Source: Chloroflexota bacterium (GTDB lineage: Bacteria; Chloroflexota; Anaerolineae; Aggregatilineales; Phototrophicaceae). From it: a DNA stretch of 64,000 nucleotides. The stretch covers positions 1-64,000 of the forward strand of contig WTGN01000032.1 in the NCBI GenBank assembly GCA_011523545.1. Direction: 5' to 3'. The notes under the pieces are model-generated. The model saw only the letters and a program-made list of their open reading frames with translations. It did no database searches and was not told where the DNA came from. Below are positions 19,098 to 27,293 of this stretch, piece after piece; position 1 is the first letter of the stretch; each line of letters begins with the position of its first letter. The position numbers and the translations under genes are program-made.

Positions 19098-19571
19098 ATG
19101 CCAACAATTGGACAAGCGGCGCCCGACTTCGAACTGCTGAATCAAGACGGGAAACCGGTCCGGCTCAGTGATTATCGCGGCGCCCGCGTGATCATTTTCG
19201 CCTTCCCCAAAGCCAACACCATGGGCTGCAACAATCAAGCCTGTTCCTTCCGCGATGTCTTCCCGCAAATTGAAGCGCAGAATGCCGTCGTGCTCGGCGT
19301 CAGCTCCGACAGCGTCGATGTGCTTGCCGGCTGGAAACACCGCCAGAAGCTGCAGTATGACCTGCTCTCCGACCCCGATCACAAGATGCTGGATGCCTGG
19401 GACGCTTGGGGCTTTAAGCTCTTCTTCGTCAAGCTGCCCATCTCGGCCACCCGCTCCTACTGGGTCATTGACGAGCAAGGCATTCTTGTTGATCAGCAAG
19501 TCGGCGTACGTCCGCAGGAGAGCGTCGACAGAGCGCTGGCCGCTGTCGCCGGGCTTAGCCAAACCGGCTGA
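19098..19571 (+). CDS. Peroxiredoxin, Bcp/PrxQ type (second copy)
   Basis: This 157-residue paralogue of the 12.8-kb peroxiredoxin has peroxidatic Cys44 and resolving Cys49 in PKANTMGCNNQACSFRD. The usual Thr after the peroxidatic Cys is Asn, a small departure from the canonical G-C-T motif. The family frame is kept in GQAAPDFELLNQDGK and SDPDHKMLDAW. It is expected to be a cytoplasmic, thioredoxin-linked peroxidase. The ribosome site is GGAAGGG. The gene stands alone, 79 bp after the transporter. The two copies are clearly diverged and not a recent duplication. Confidence 0.93.
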   Translation: MPTIGQAAPDFELLNQDGKPVRLSDYRGARVIIFAFPKANTMGCNNQACSFRDVFPQIEAQNAVVLGVSSDSVDVLAGWKHRQKLQYDLLSDPDHKMLDAWDAWGFKLFFVKLPISATRSYWVIDEQGILVDQQVGVRPQESVDRALAAVAGLSQTG

Positions 19572-19696
19572 TCCGCCACGGTCCAGGCGGAGTGCCACCT
19601 TTTACGCTAGCAGCGAATCGACCCGATCTGTTCGCTTGGGCAATGCCCGATGTATCATACAGCGCGTGACTGGACGAACAGAATTAGGAGCGGACG

Positions 19697-20722
19697 ATGA
19701 AGCTCATTCTTGTTGGATTCGGCGTCGTCGGTCAGGGATTCGCTGAGATTCTGCGCGACAAAGCGGCCGAGCTCAAGCGCAGTCAGGGCTTCGCGGCGGC
19801 CATTATCGGCGTAGTAACTGCCAGCAAGGGCGCGCTTTATCGCTCCGATGGCTTGGACCTTCCCGCCCTGCTGGAGGCGGCGGGTGACGGCAGTTTCGCC
19901 CTCTATCCCGATCAACCGGGGCTGCGGCGCGGCTGGGGCGCAGAGGACATGATCGCGGCTGGCGAGGCCGATGCCCTGGTCGAAGTGAGCCCGACCAATC
20001 TGGAAACAGCCCAGCCGGCCCTCGACATCTGCAAACGCGCCCTCGACGCCGGCATGCACCTGGTGCTGGCCAACAAGGGACCGGTCGCCCTGGATTATGC
20101 CAATCTTCAGGCGAAGGCCCGCGCCAAGGGCCTACAAATGCGCTGCGAAGCGACCGTCATGGCCGGCACGCCGACGATGCAACTGGCGGACGAGGCTCTG
20201 GCCGGCTGCGAGATTCTCTCCGCCCGCGGCATCCTCAACGGCACGACCAATTACATCCTGACCCAAATGGAAAGCGGCATGCCTTACGAGAGTGCGCTTA
20301 CGCAGGCGCAAGAGCTGGGTTATGCCGAGACCGATCCGACGGGCGATGTCGAAGGCTGGGACGCGGCCGGCAAGGTCTTGATCCTGGCAAATGCCCTCTT
20401 CGGCGCCGCCTTGACCATGGACGACCTGGACGTCAGCGGCATAACGCAAATCAGCGCGGCCGACATTGCCGATGCCCAAGCGGCCGGCTGCCGCTACAAG
20501 CTGATTGCCGGCGCCACCGCGGAAGGCGGCATGGTGAAGGCGACGCGCCTGCCTCTCGCTGACCCACTGGCCGGCGTCGGCGGGTCGACCAACGCCGTCA
20601 CCTTGGAGACCGACCTCCTGGGCGATATCACGCTGATCGGCGCTGGCGCCGGCAAACGCGAAACCGGCGCCGCCATCCTCTCCGATCTCCTGGCCATCCA
20701 GCGCGCGGCGGGCTTGACATAA
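19697..20722 (+). CDS. Homoserine dehydrogenase (short, no ACT domain)
   Basis: This 341-residue enzyme reduces aspartate semialdehyde to homoserine with NAD(P)H for threonine, methionine and isoleucine synthesis. The sequence shows a Rossmann GFGVVGQGF motif at residues 7-15, ANKGP, GILNGTTNYIL and the signature GYAETDPTGDVEGWDAAGK that carries the catalytic Asp and Lys. The C-terminal ACT regulatory domain of longer enzymes is missing, so threonine feedback of the usual kind is not expected. A ribosome site (AGGAGCGG) precedes the ATG. No other threonine-pathway gene is adjacent. Confidence 0.95.
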   Translation: MKLILVGFGVVGQGFAEILRDKAAELKRSQGFAAAIIGVVTASKGALYRSDGLDLPALLEAAGDGSFALYPDQPGLRRGWGAEDMIAAGEADALVEVSPTNLETAQPALDICKRALDAGMHLVLANKGPVALDYANLQAKARAKGLQMRCEATVMAGTPTMQLADEALAGCEILSARGILNGTTNYILTQMESGMPYESALTQAQELGYAETDPTGDVEGWDAAGKVLILANALFGAALTMDDLDVSGITQISAADIADAQAAGCRYKLIAGATAEGGMVKATRLPLADPLAGVGGSTNAVTLETDLLGDITLIGAGAGKRETGAAILSDLLAIQRAAGLT

Positions 20723-20784
20723 CCGCCGAGCGCAACCAACCCGTAAACAATGCGTAAAGACTTGTATATCTGCCATATCGAGCT

Positions 20785-20814
20785 TTGATAATTCATTCCC
20801 GCCTATGCTATACT
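20785..20814 (+). promoter_or_regulatory. Sigma70-type promoter for pspA
   Basis: TTGATA, an 18-bp spacer and TATACT lie 54 bp upstream of the pspA ATG. The spacing and both hexamers are close to consensus. No sigma54-type GG-N10-GC element is seen, unlike enterobacterial psp operons. Confidence 0.6.
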
Positions 20815-20867
20815 GGCTGCAATCCGTGGCAGCCGAAGTCCAAGCTCAGTAAAGGAATAACCCGAAC

Positions 20868-21548
20868 ATGCCATCCATTTTACAGAAGGTCCAAACGCTC
20901 TTTAGTGCCAACCTGCACGGTATGATTGACCGCGCGCTGGAGACGAACTCGCTGAAGGTCATGGACGAATATATTCGGCAGGTCGAGCGCAACCTAGAAG
21001 CGCTTGAAGATTCGGCGGCCACCGTCGGCGGCTCCGTGCGCACGCTCAAACGCAAGTATGAAGAGTTCTCCAACCAGTCGGACAAGCTTGATCGCGATAT
21101 CGACACGCTGATCTTGCGCGGCAAGGATGACCTGGCAGCGGCGGCCCAGGCTGAACTCAACACCAAACAGGAATTGGCGCAAGAGTATTACGAGCAGTGG
21201 CAATCCCAGGAAGAGCAATACCAGGGCATGCTGAATATGCGCCTCAAGCTCGAAGGGCGCTTGACCACCATCAAGCAGGAACGGGAGAAGATGCGCTCGC
21301 TGCTTGAATTGGCCGAAACCAAGAAGGTGATGTCCAAGACCTTGAAGAGCATGGACAAACTCGATACCTCGGGCGACCAGGAAATCGACAGCCTGCTCGA
21401 CTCCATCTACTCGCAGATCGATCAAGAAGACGCGCGCGCCGAGCTGGCCAGCGCAAAACTCTCCGATCAAATCGAGGACACGGTGGGCATCGGCCAGGTT
21501 GAGCTGCAATTGGAAGAGCGCCGTCAGCGTCTCTTGGGGCAGGACTGA
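20868..21548 (+). CDS. pspA: PspA/IM30 family membrane-stress protein
   Basis: This 226-residue, almost entirely helical coiled-coil protein has the ESCRT-III-like PspA/Vipp1 architecture. The N-terminal amphipathic helix (MPSILQKVQTLFSANLHGMI) should contact membranes. It is followed by the long hairpin with VMDEYIRQVERNLEALEDS and KRKYEEFSNQSDKLDRD. Family members form rods or rings that stabilise the cytoplasmic membrane under stress. A canonical promoter and a ribosome site (AAAGGAAT) precede it. The downstream coiled-coil membrane gene (78 bp gap) is probably in the same transcript and may be its membrane anchor. Confidence 0.93.
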   Translation: MPSILQKVQTLFSANLHGMIDRALETNSLKVMDEYIRQVERNLEALEDSAATVGGSVRTLKRKYEEFSNQSDKLDRDIDTLILRGKDDLAAAAQAELNTKQELAQEYYEQWQSQEEQYQGMLNMRLKLEGRLTTIKQEREKMRSLLELAETKKVMSKTLKSMDKLDTSGDQEIDSLLDSIYSQIDQEDARAELASAKLSDQIEDTVGIGQVELQLEERRQRLLGQD

Positions 21549-21626
21549 GTCGCTGCCGCTCAGACAAGCGCATTCACGTTTGATTCCATCTAGTCTGATT
21601 GTCCGGCAAGAGGAAACGTCAGCCAA

Positions 21627-22598
21627 ATGGCCGTAAACAGTGAAGCCCGGCAGAAAGTCTTCGGCACCCTGCTGGCGAACGCCCTGCTCCGTTGGGAGAC
21701 GCTTGTCACCCTCATGGTGACGGCGATACTGTTTTTGTTCGTGCGCGATGTCAGCCTGCCCTTTATGGAATGGCAGCCCTGGTTTTGGCTGGTCTTGGGC
21801 GGCTTGGCGGAGACGGTGCTGGTCGCTTCTACGCTGACCGACCCCGAAGCGACGGAGCAAGCGCTGGCGGAAGATTTCGAGCGTGAGTACGACTTGCGCA
21901 ACATCCGCAACCGCGTCTCGCGCGAGCGCCTGCGCGATGCCTTCGAATATCGCCGCAACATGCTGAAGCTGGCGGATGCCGCCCGCGGCGCCATGCGAAC
22001 GCGCAAACGCACGCTCGTCGGCGACATCAACGACTGGATCGCCCACATGTACAACCTGGCGAACCGCATCGATTTTTTCGAAAGCAATGAGCGCGCCGCC
22101 CGTGATCTGCAGGATGTGCCGCGCAAAATCGCCGAGGTCAAGCGCTTAATCAAGAACGACAAAAACGAGCTGACGCGGCGAGACCGCATGCGCCAGCTGG
22201 AAATCCTGCAGCAGCAAGAGAATACGCTGAAGGCGGGCACGCATGCGATAAAGCGCGCCGAGATTCACCTCGAAAGCACCCTGGCCGCTCTCGGCACGGT
22301 CTACGCTCAGATGTCGCTGTTAGGCACCAAGGACACCGGCAGCACGCGCGGGCAGCGCCTCAGCATCGAAATCAAAGATGAAATCGACAAGCTGCAAGAC
22401 ACCATCGACGCGATGGACGAAGTGCAATTCTACAGCCAACGCCTTAATAGTGACTTTCTTGACGCCCTTGAACAAGTCGATGACATCGACCCCAACGAGC
22501 TGCGGCAGCGTCAGCGTTTGTCAACCGATGACGAGAGCGAAGTTGACGAGTTGGCCGCCGCTGAAGAGGACGGCAGCCAATTACAGAGCCAGCGATAG
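21627..22598 (+). CDS. Membrane protein with long coiled coil, PspA-linked
   Basis: This 323-residue protein has two N-terminal transmembrane helices (about 22-40 and 50-67) followed by a long charged helical region. That region contains REYDLRNIRNRVSRERL, DLQDVPRKIAEVKRLIKND and EIKDEIDKLQDTIDAMDE. The tail is acidic (DDESEVDELAAAEEDGS). I recognise no named family. Its position directly after pspA and its topology suggest it docks PspA or senses membrane state, in the manner of PspB/PspC, but there is no sequence match to those. The ribosome site is AGAGGAAA. Confidence 0.85.
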   Translation: MAVNSEARQKVFGTLLANALLRWETLVTLMVTAILFLFVRDVSLPFMEWQPWFWLVLGGLAETVLVASTLTDPEATEQALAEDFEREYDLRNIRNRVSRERLRDAFEYRRNMLKLADAARGAMRTRKRTLVGDINDWIAHMYNLANRIDFFESNERAARDLQDVPRKIAEVKRLIKNDKNELTRRDRMRQLEILQQQENTLKAGTHAIKRAEIHLESTLAALGTVYAQMSLLGTKDTGSTRGQRLSIEIKDEIDKLQDTIDAMDEVQFYSQRLNSDFLDALEQVDDIDPNELRQRQRLSTDDESEVDELAAAEEDGSQLQSQR

Positions 22599-22651
22599 CC
22601 CCGCGCCAGTACCACCTGATTCATCTTCCAGATCTGCCAAGATAACCTAAT

Positions 22652-22680
22652 CTGCAGGGGCGAGACTTGTCTCGCCCTAT
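22652..22680. repeat. Family 1 hairpin repeat
   Basis: The core is GGGCGAGACTTGTCTCGCCC: a perfect stem GGGCGAGAC/GTCTCGCCC with a minimal loop, after CAG. Confidence 0.7.
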
Positions 22681-22778
22681 AGCTACTGTAATTACGAGGC
22701 CGGCGACTCAATGGCTCGCTCCTACCAGGCTTGTCAGGTACTACGCCATGACAACTCAGCGGCGGCCAAAGGAAGGAC

Positions 22779-22808
22779 TGTAGGGACGAGCCGCCGGCTC
22801 GCCCGTAC
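22779..22808. repeat. Family 1 hairpin repeat
   Basis: The sequence is TGTAGGGACGAG, then CCGCCGG, then CTCGCCCGTAC. One arm base differs (GGGACGAG), leaving one mismatch in the outer stem. A related GGCGACTCA...GGCTCGCTCCTAC fragment lies at 22702-22724. Confidence 0.65.
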
Positions 22809-22934
22809 GCACCGCAGATTCATGAAACAGCTTGCCTCTGGTCGACAGCGCACAGCGCCGCGCCGGGAAACGCTTTCTTGTTGCGCGGATTGCCCTTATC
22901 ATGTGGCTTCGTCATCAAGCAGGAGGAATGAGTC

Positions 22935-23318
22935 ATGTCCTTAATCAATTGGTTTGAGATTCCCGTCGCAGACTTCGAGCGCGCCCGCAAATTTTACGAA
23001 ACAGTCCTGGACAAGCAGCTCTTCATCAGCGACCAGCGCGAGACGATGGGCAGTATGCTGGGCGTGTTTCCTCATGATGGGCAGGTTGGCGGCTGCCTGG
23101 TTCACAATCCGCAATACGGCTACACGCCGTCGGCGGAGGGCTCTTTGGTTTATTTCACGATCTTGGGCGATTTGGACGCCGCTCTGGCGCGGGTGCCCGA
23201 GGCTGGCGGCGAAGTCTTGCTGCCGAAGACGGCGCTCGGTGAAAACGCCGGTGGCGGTTTTGTCGCTTGGGCGCGCGATACCGAAGGCAACAAAGTCGGC
23301 TTCTATTCGAATGAATAA
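22935..23318 (+). CDS. VOC (glyoxalase/bleomycin-resistance) family protein
   Basis: This 127-residue single vicinal-oxygen-chelate module starts INWFEIPVADFERARKFYE and ends DTEGNKVGFYSNE. That is the paired beta-alpha-beta-beta-beta arrangement of the family. It should act as a dimer with metal sites formed across subunits. The usual metal ligands are not complete, so the enzyme class cannot be named. Related proteins of this size are often annotated as PhnB-like or glyoxalase-like. The ribosome site AGGAGGA is strong. It runs convergently with the ABC permease gene. Confidence 0.9.
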   Translation: MSLINWFEIPVADFERARKFYETVLDKQLFISDQRETMGSMLGVFPHDGQVGGCLVHNPQYGYTPSAEGSLVYFTILGDLDAALARVPEAGGEVLLPKTALGENAGGGFVAWARDTEGNKVGFYSNE

Positions 23319-23321
23319 CGC

Positions 23322-24344
23322 CTAATCAAAAGACTCGACAATCGGCTCGCGCTTCTTTTTCTTCCCGGGCCACAGGGATTGCAGGCGCAGGATCAGGCGC
23401 GGCGTTTCACGCTCGATGTTGATGGTGTCTTCTATCAGGTTGACAAGGGTCGTCGCCAGGATGACCAGGGTCAAATACATGTATGCGACCACGGCGTAGG
23501 TCTCTACATAGCGAAACGAGCGGCCTGACGTGGTCTTGGCGATCTGCGTGATATCGCGAATGCCGAGGAAAGCCAACAGCGACGAGTCTTTGATCATCGC
23601 GACAAAATCATTGCCCAGCGGAGGCAGCACATTGCGAAAAGCCTGCGGCAGCACAATCGAGCGCATCGTCTGCCAATAAGTCATGCCGACTGAATAAGCC
23701 GCTTCGAATTGTCCCTTGGGAATCGATTGGATGCCGGCGCGCACAGTTTCCGACATATAAGCGCCGTAAGTGATCGCCAGCGCCACAATGGCGGTGCCGG
23801 CCGAGCTGCCGCGCCAAATCAGATTCGGAATCGTCGGATCGCCCGCCAGGTCACGCACGCCCTCCACCACCGTGCGGTTGATCAGCTCGCGCAAGGCGGG
23901 CACGACGATAAATCCGGTGACCAGCAGAACGACCAATATGGGGATGCCGCGCATCACGCTGACATAGACCGTGCAAACATTGTAGGCGCCGATGCGCAGG
24001 ATGCGCGTGACAGCCTTGCGCTTGGACTCGCGCGATTGTGGCGGCGCCGGTGGATTCGAGCGAACAATCCCGACAATGATGGCGATGGACAGCGCCGTGA
24101 GGTATGAAGCGATGCTGACGAAGAGCGTCATGCTGACGCCGTCCACCAACTGATTGAATATATTCGAGTACACCTTGTCCGTGATGATGCTGATGGCCAG
24201 CAAGATCCCGAGGATCACAAGAAAAACGATCCAATAGGGCAAGGTATAAAAGCGCGCCAAACGCATGGCCCGGCCGCGCGACTCGGCGATGATCTCGTCT
24301 AAATCCGGTTCCTGGCGCTCAGGCGAAGCGGCTGGCATCATCAT
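23322..24344 (-). CDS. Amino-acid ABC transporter permease (HisM/GlnP family)
   Basis: This 340-residue inner-membrane permease has an N-terminal cytoplasmic tail, about five to six helices and the family EAA loop (EAAYSVGMTYWQTMRSIVLP). The loop is followed by NDFVAMIKDSSLLAFLGIRD, the hallmark of polar amino-acid permeases. It is longer than the usual 220 residues because of the N-terminal extension and an extra inter-helix segment around residues 90-160. The gene for the solute-binding protein lies just upstream on the same strand (92 bp gap). No ATPase gene is nearby, so the ATP-binding subunit must be encoded elsewhere. Confidence 0.92.
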   Translation of the reverse strand: MMMPAASPERQEPDLDEIIAESRGRAMRLARFYTLPYWIVFLVILGILLAISIITDKVYSNIFNQLVDGVSMTLFVSIASYLTALSIAIIVGIVRSNPPAPPQSRESKRKAVTRILRIGAYNVCTVYVSVMRGIPILVVLLVTGFIVVPALRELINRTVVEGVRDLAGDPTIPNLIWRGSSAGTAIVALAITYGAYMSETVRAGIQSIPKGQFEAAYSVGMTYWQTMRSIVLPQAFRNVLPPLGNDFVAMIKDSSLLAFLGIRDITQIAKTTSGRSFRYVETYAVVAYMYLTLVILATTLVNLIEDTINIERETPRLILRLQSLWPGKKKKREPIVESFD

Positions 24345-24436
24345 GTCCCGTCCGAGCGTTCATAGGAAGCGGGACAGAGCGAACTCTGCCCCGACAGATG
24401 GAAGCTTCGTTTTATCACGCCTGAATGTAAGGCGGT

Positions 24437-25936
24437 CTAGCCATCACCCAGCCACTTGGCATTGATCGCCGCCAGCGTGCCATCCTCGCGCATGCTGTCG
24501 AGCGCCATGTTGAATGGCTCCACCAATTCCGACCCCTGCGGGTAGATGAAGCCCAATTGCTGCTTGATCAAGTCATCCGGCAGCAGCTTGATCTTGTCGG
24601 CGTTCAAACCCACATAGCCTTGGCCGGCCACATCATCAATGACTACGGCGTCAATGTCACCGGTGATGAGCGCCTGGACCGCCAAGCCGAACTCGGTATA
24701 GGCGACGATGCGCTCGCTGCCCCCGCCCAGCAATTCCTCAGCGGCGATGTAATTCGTCGTCGCGACTTGCACGCCAACCACGAAGTCGCCCGCTACGAAG
24801 TCGGCGGCGCTGCCGAAGCGGTCTTCCTCAAGCCGCACCATCATGCGCTGGATGACATCGATGTAGCCGTCGGAGTAATCGACGATCTGCGCGCGCTCTT
24901 CAGTGATGGTGATGCCATCAGCCGCCATGTCATATTCGCCATTGGAAACAGCCACGATCAGGCCTTCCCAACTGGTCTCGATGTATTCCGGCACACAATT
25001 CAAGCGGCCGCAGATTTCGCCCAGGGTATCGTAGTCCCAGCCTTCGCCTTCGCCGGTTTCTTCGTTCAGCACGTTGAAGGGCGGATAGGCATTCTCCACC
25101 GCGACAGTGACGGTGCGTCCGCCAAGATCGGGCAGCATCATCTCTTCTTCGGCTTCGCCATCGCCCAGCCACTTGGCGTTAATCGCGGCCAGCGTGCCAT
25201 CCTCGCGCATGCTGTCGAGCGCCATGTTGAAGGGCTCGACCAATTCCGACCCCTGCGGGTAGATGAAGCCCAACTGCTGTTTGATGAGATCATCCGGCAG
25301 CAGCTTGATCTTGTCGGCATTCAAGCCCACATAGCCTTGACCGGCCACATCATCAATGACGACGGCGTCAATGTCACCGGTGATGAGCGCCTGGACCGCC
25401 AAGCCGAACTCGGTATAGGCGACGATGCGCTCGCTGCCCCCGCCCAGCAATTCCTCAGCGGCGATGTAATTCGTCGTCGCGACTTGCACGCCAACCACGA
25501 AGTCGCCCGCTACGAAGTCGGCGGCGCTGCCGAAGCGGTCTTCCTCAAGCCGCACCATCATGCGCTGGATGACATCGATGTAGCCGTCGGAGTAATCGAC
25601 GATCTGCGCGCGCTCTTCAGTGATGGTGATGCCATCAGCCGCCATGTCATATTCGCCATTGGAAACAGCCACGATCAGGCCTTCCCAACTGGTCTCGATG
25701 TATTCCGGCACACAATTCAAGCGGCCGCAGATTTCGCCCAGGGTATCGTAGTCCCAGCCTTCGCCTTCGCCGGTTTCTTCATTTAAGACATTGAAGGGCG
25801 GATAGGCATTCTCCACCGCCACCGTCACCGTGCGCCCCTCGAGATCGGGCAAGTGGCCGTCCGCCATTACAGCCGCGAATGGCACAAGCAACAGCAGCGC
25901 TACCAGAAGTATCATGAAGCGCTTAAGAGCTATCAT
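24437..25936 (-). CDS. Tandemly duplicated amino-acid-binding protein (two SBP_bac_3 modules)
   Basis: This 499-residue exported protein starts with a signal peptide ([20 protein letters not shown]). Two solute-binding modules of family 3 follow, each of 239 residues, joined by a short acidic GEAEEEMM linker. Each module contains [24 protein letters not shown] and [18 protein letters not shown]. The modules are identical in protein sequence apart from one residue at the start of the repeat (DLEG against DLGG). The DNA repeat period is 717 bp. It should deliver polar amino acids to the permease at 23322-24344. A double binding protein in one chain is unusual. Confidence 0.93.
   Translation of the reverse strand: MIALKRFMILLVALLLLVPFAAVMADGHLPDLEGRTVTVAVENAYPPFNVLNEETGEGEGWDYDTLGEICGRLNCVPEYIETSWEGLIVAVSNGEYDMAADGITITEERAQIVDYSDGYIDVIQRMMVRLEEDRFGSAADFVAGDFVVGVQVATTNYIAAEELLGGGSERIVAYTEFGLAVQALITGDIDAVVIDDVAGQGYVGLNADKIKLLPDDLIKQQLGFIYPQGSELVEPFNMALDSMREDGTLAAINAKWLGDGEAEEEMMLPDLGGRTVTVAVENAYPPFNVLNEETGEGEGWDYDTLGEICGRLNCVPEYIETSWEGLIVAVSNGEYDMAADGITITEERAQIVDYSDGYIDVIQRMMVRLEEDRFGSAADFVAGDFVVGVQVATTNYIAAEELLGGGSERIVAYTEFGLAVQALITGDIDAVVIDDVAGQGYVGLNADKIKLLPDDLIKQQLGFIYPQGSELVEPFNMALDSMREDGTLAAINAKWLGDG
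24451..25867 (-). repeat. 717-bp direct repeat inside the binding-protein gene
   Basis: The two copies are offset by exactly 717 bp (for example 24451 and 25168). The central part, about 24655-25060 against 25372-25777, reads as identical. The outer parts carry scattered differences, nearly all synonymous. This pattern fits a duplication kept alike by gene conversion. Confidence 0.9.
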
Positions 25937-26035
25937 TTATCGCCTCCCATGTATGACATCTTTGCGAGCGGTCGAGATTCTCAACCGCTTGTATTCTAAC
26001 ATCTAATCATCTCATGTCCTAGCATTCACGCCGAT

Positions 26036-26063
26036 TTGACATTCCTGGATTGCCGACTAATAT
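26036..26063 (+). promoter_or_regulatory. Sigma70-type promoter for the FAD oxidoreductase
   Basis: TTGACA, a 16-bp spacer and TAATAT lie about 75 bp before the ATG at 26138. Confidence 0.55.
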
Positions 26064-26137
26064 CAAGTGTGGAACCACAGTCTGTCGCATCAGGCGTGGT
26101 CAACCGTCAAGGAATGAGCGTTAACAGGTAGAAAGCC

Positions 26138-27283
26138 ATGACCGTCTCCCATTGGCAGCGCGCTGAACAGGTCGAGCGCGAAGTTGACTTCCTGGTCGTT
26201 GGCGCCGGCCTCGCTGGTGGCGCGGCTGCCTTCTTCGCCAAGCAAATCCACGGCCGCGACGTGGTCGTCACCGATGCTCGCGATGTGGGGCTGGGCGCCA
26301 GCGGTCGCAACGCCGGCTTCATGATCAGCGGGCTGGATATCTACTATCACCGCGCCATCGAAGAATACGGCCAAAAGGTCGCGCGCGAAGTCTGGGAAAT
26401 GTCGCGCCGCAGCTTCAGGCATTGGCGCGAGTTCATCAATAACAGCGCCTTTGATGTGCCCATCGACAACGGCGGCTCCATGCTGCTGGCGGAGACGGCG
26501 GAAGAAGCCAAAGAGCTTGAGCTTGCGGCCCGCGCGCTATCGGCCGACAAAATCGAGATCGAATACTACAGCAGCGATCCGCTGAAGCGCGGTTATTGCG
26601 CCGCCATAGAGCAGCCGCTGGACGCCGGCGTGCAGCCCTACCTGCTGGCGAAAACGGTCATGGCGCAGAGCGGCGCCGAGTTGATCGCCAACAATGAGCT
26701 GTATCGCCTGGAGCAAGAGGGAGACTCTGTGCGCGTCTATACACGAAAACTGGTCTTCAAGGCGCGTTATGTCATGCTATGCACCAACGCTTATTCGCCG
26801 ATGATCGACCCCTACTTCGTCGGCAAGATCGCGCCGACGCGCGCCCAATGCCTGGTCACCGAGCCGCTTGATCATGTGCCGATTCCTTTCTGCGGTTACA
26901 GCGATTACGGCTACATGTATTACAGGACAACCTTTGACGGGCGCTTTCTGCTCGGCGGCGGCCGCAAGCAGCATCAGCAGGAAGAAAACAACACATCGGA
27001 AGACCGGCTGAATCCAAAGGTTCATGCCTTCCTCGACCGCTATATGCGGAAGTATTTCCCCGATGTAAAGGCGCCGGTGGCGCAGCGCTGGAGCGGCATC
27101 ATGGGCTTCAGCTGTGATGGCCTGCCGCTGGTGGGGACGCTGCCGGGCAAGCCGCGCGTCGGCTTCACGGTCGGCTTCACCGGGCATGGCCTGGCGCTGG
27201 CGGCTGCGACGGCCGAGCGCGCGGTGGACCGACTGCTCAACGGCGTTTCAGCCGGCGCCGTCGATGTCGCCCGCTTTGTGTAG
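26138..27283 (+). CDS. FAD-dependent oxidoreductase, DAO family
   Basis: This 381-residue flavoenzyme belongs to the glycine/D-amino-acid oxidase (DAO) group. The N-terminal FAD-binding fold has VVGAGLAGGAAAFFA (about 20-34), followed by GASGRNAGFM, where covalent or close FAD contacts sit in relatives. The C-terminal HGLALAAATAERAVDRLL helix completes the fold. Substrate-binding strands include YSDYGYMYYRTT and RFLLGGGRKQ. Its divergent placement next to an amino-acid ABC transporter suggests oxidation of an imported amine or amino acid (inference). The exact substrate is unknown. A TTGACA/TAATAT promoter lies upstream. Confidence 0.92.
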   Translation: MTVSHWQRAEQVEREVDFLVVGAGLAGGAAAFFAKQIHGRDVVVTDARDVGLGASGRNAGFMISGLDIYYHRAIEEYGQKVAREVWEMSRRSFRHWREFINNSAFDVPIDNGGSMLLAETAEEAKELELAARALSADKIEIEYYSSDPLKRGYCAAIEQPLDAGVQPYLLAKTVMAQSGAELIANNELYRLEQEGDSVRVYTRKLVFKARYVMLCTNAYSPMIDPYFVGKIAPTRAQCLVTEPLDHVPIPFCGYSDYGYMYYRTTFDGRFLLGGGRKQHQQEENNTSEDRLNPKVHAFLDRYMRKYFPDVKAPVAQRWSGIMGFSCDGLPLVGTLPGKPRVGFTVGFTGHGLALAAATAERAVDRLLNGVSAGAVDVARFV

Positions 27284-27293
27284 CGGCGTCGCC

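Larger units (their letters stand above)
22599..22934. other. Intergenic region with family 1 hairpin repeats, no gene
   Basis: No convincing coding sequence is present in these 336 bp. The region holds two family 1 hairpins and a partial relative between them at 22702-22724. Confidence 0.6.

Noticed and set aside
22711-22944. Plus-strand frame of 77 codons
   Set aside because: Made largely of hairpin-repeat sequence and overlaps the VOC gene start.
24557-25786. Long plus-strand open frame (409 codons) opposite the binding-protein gene
   Set aside because: It is the antisense shadow of the duplicated gene. The minus-strand frame has a signal peptide and clear family motifs.
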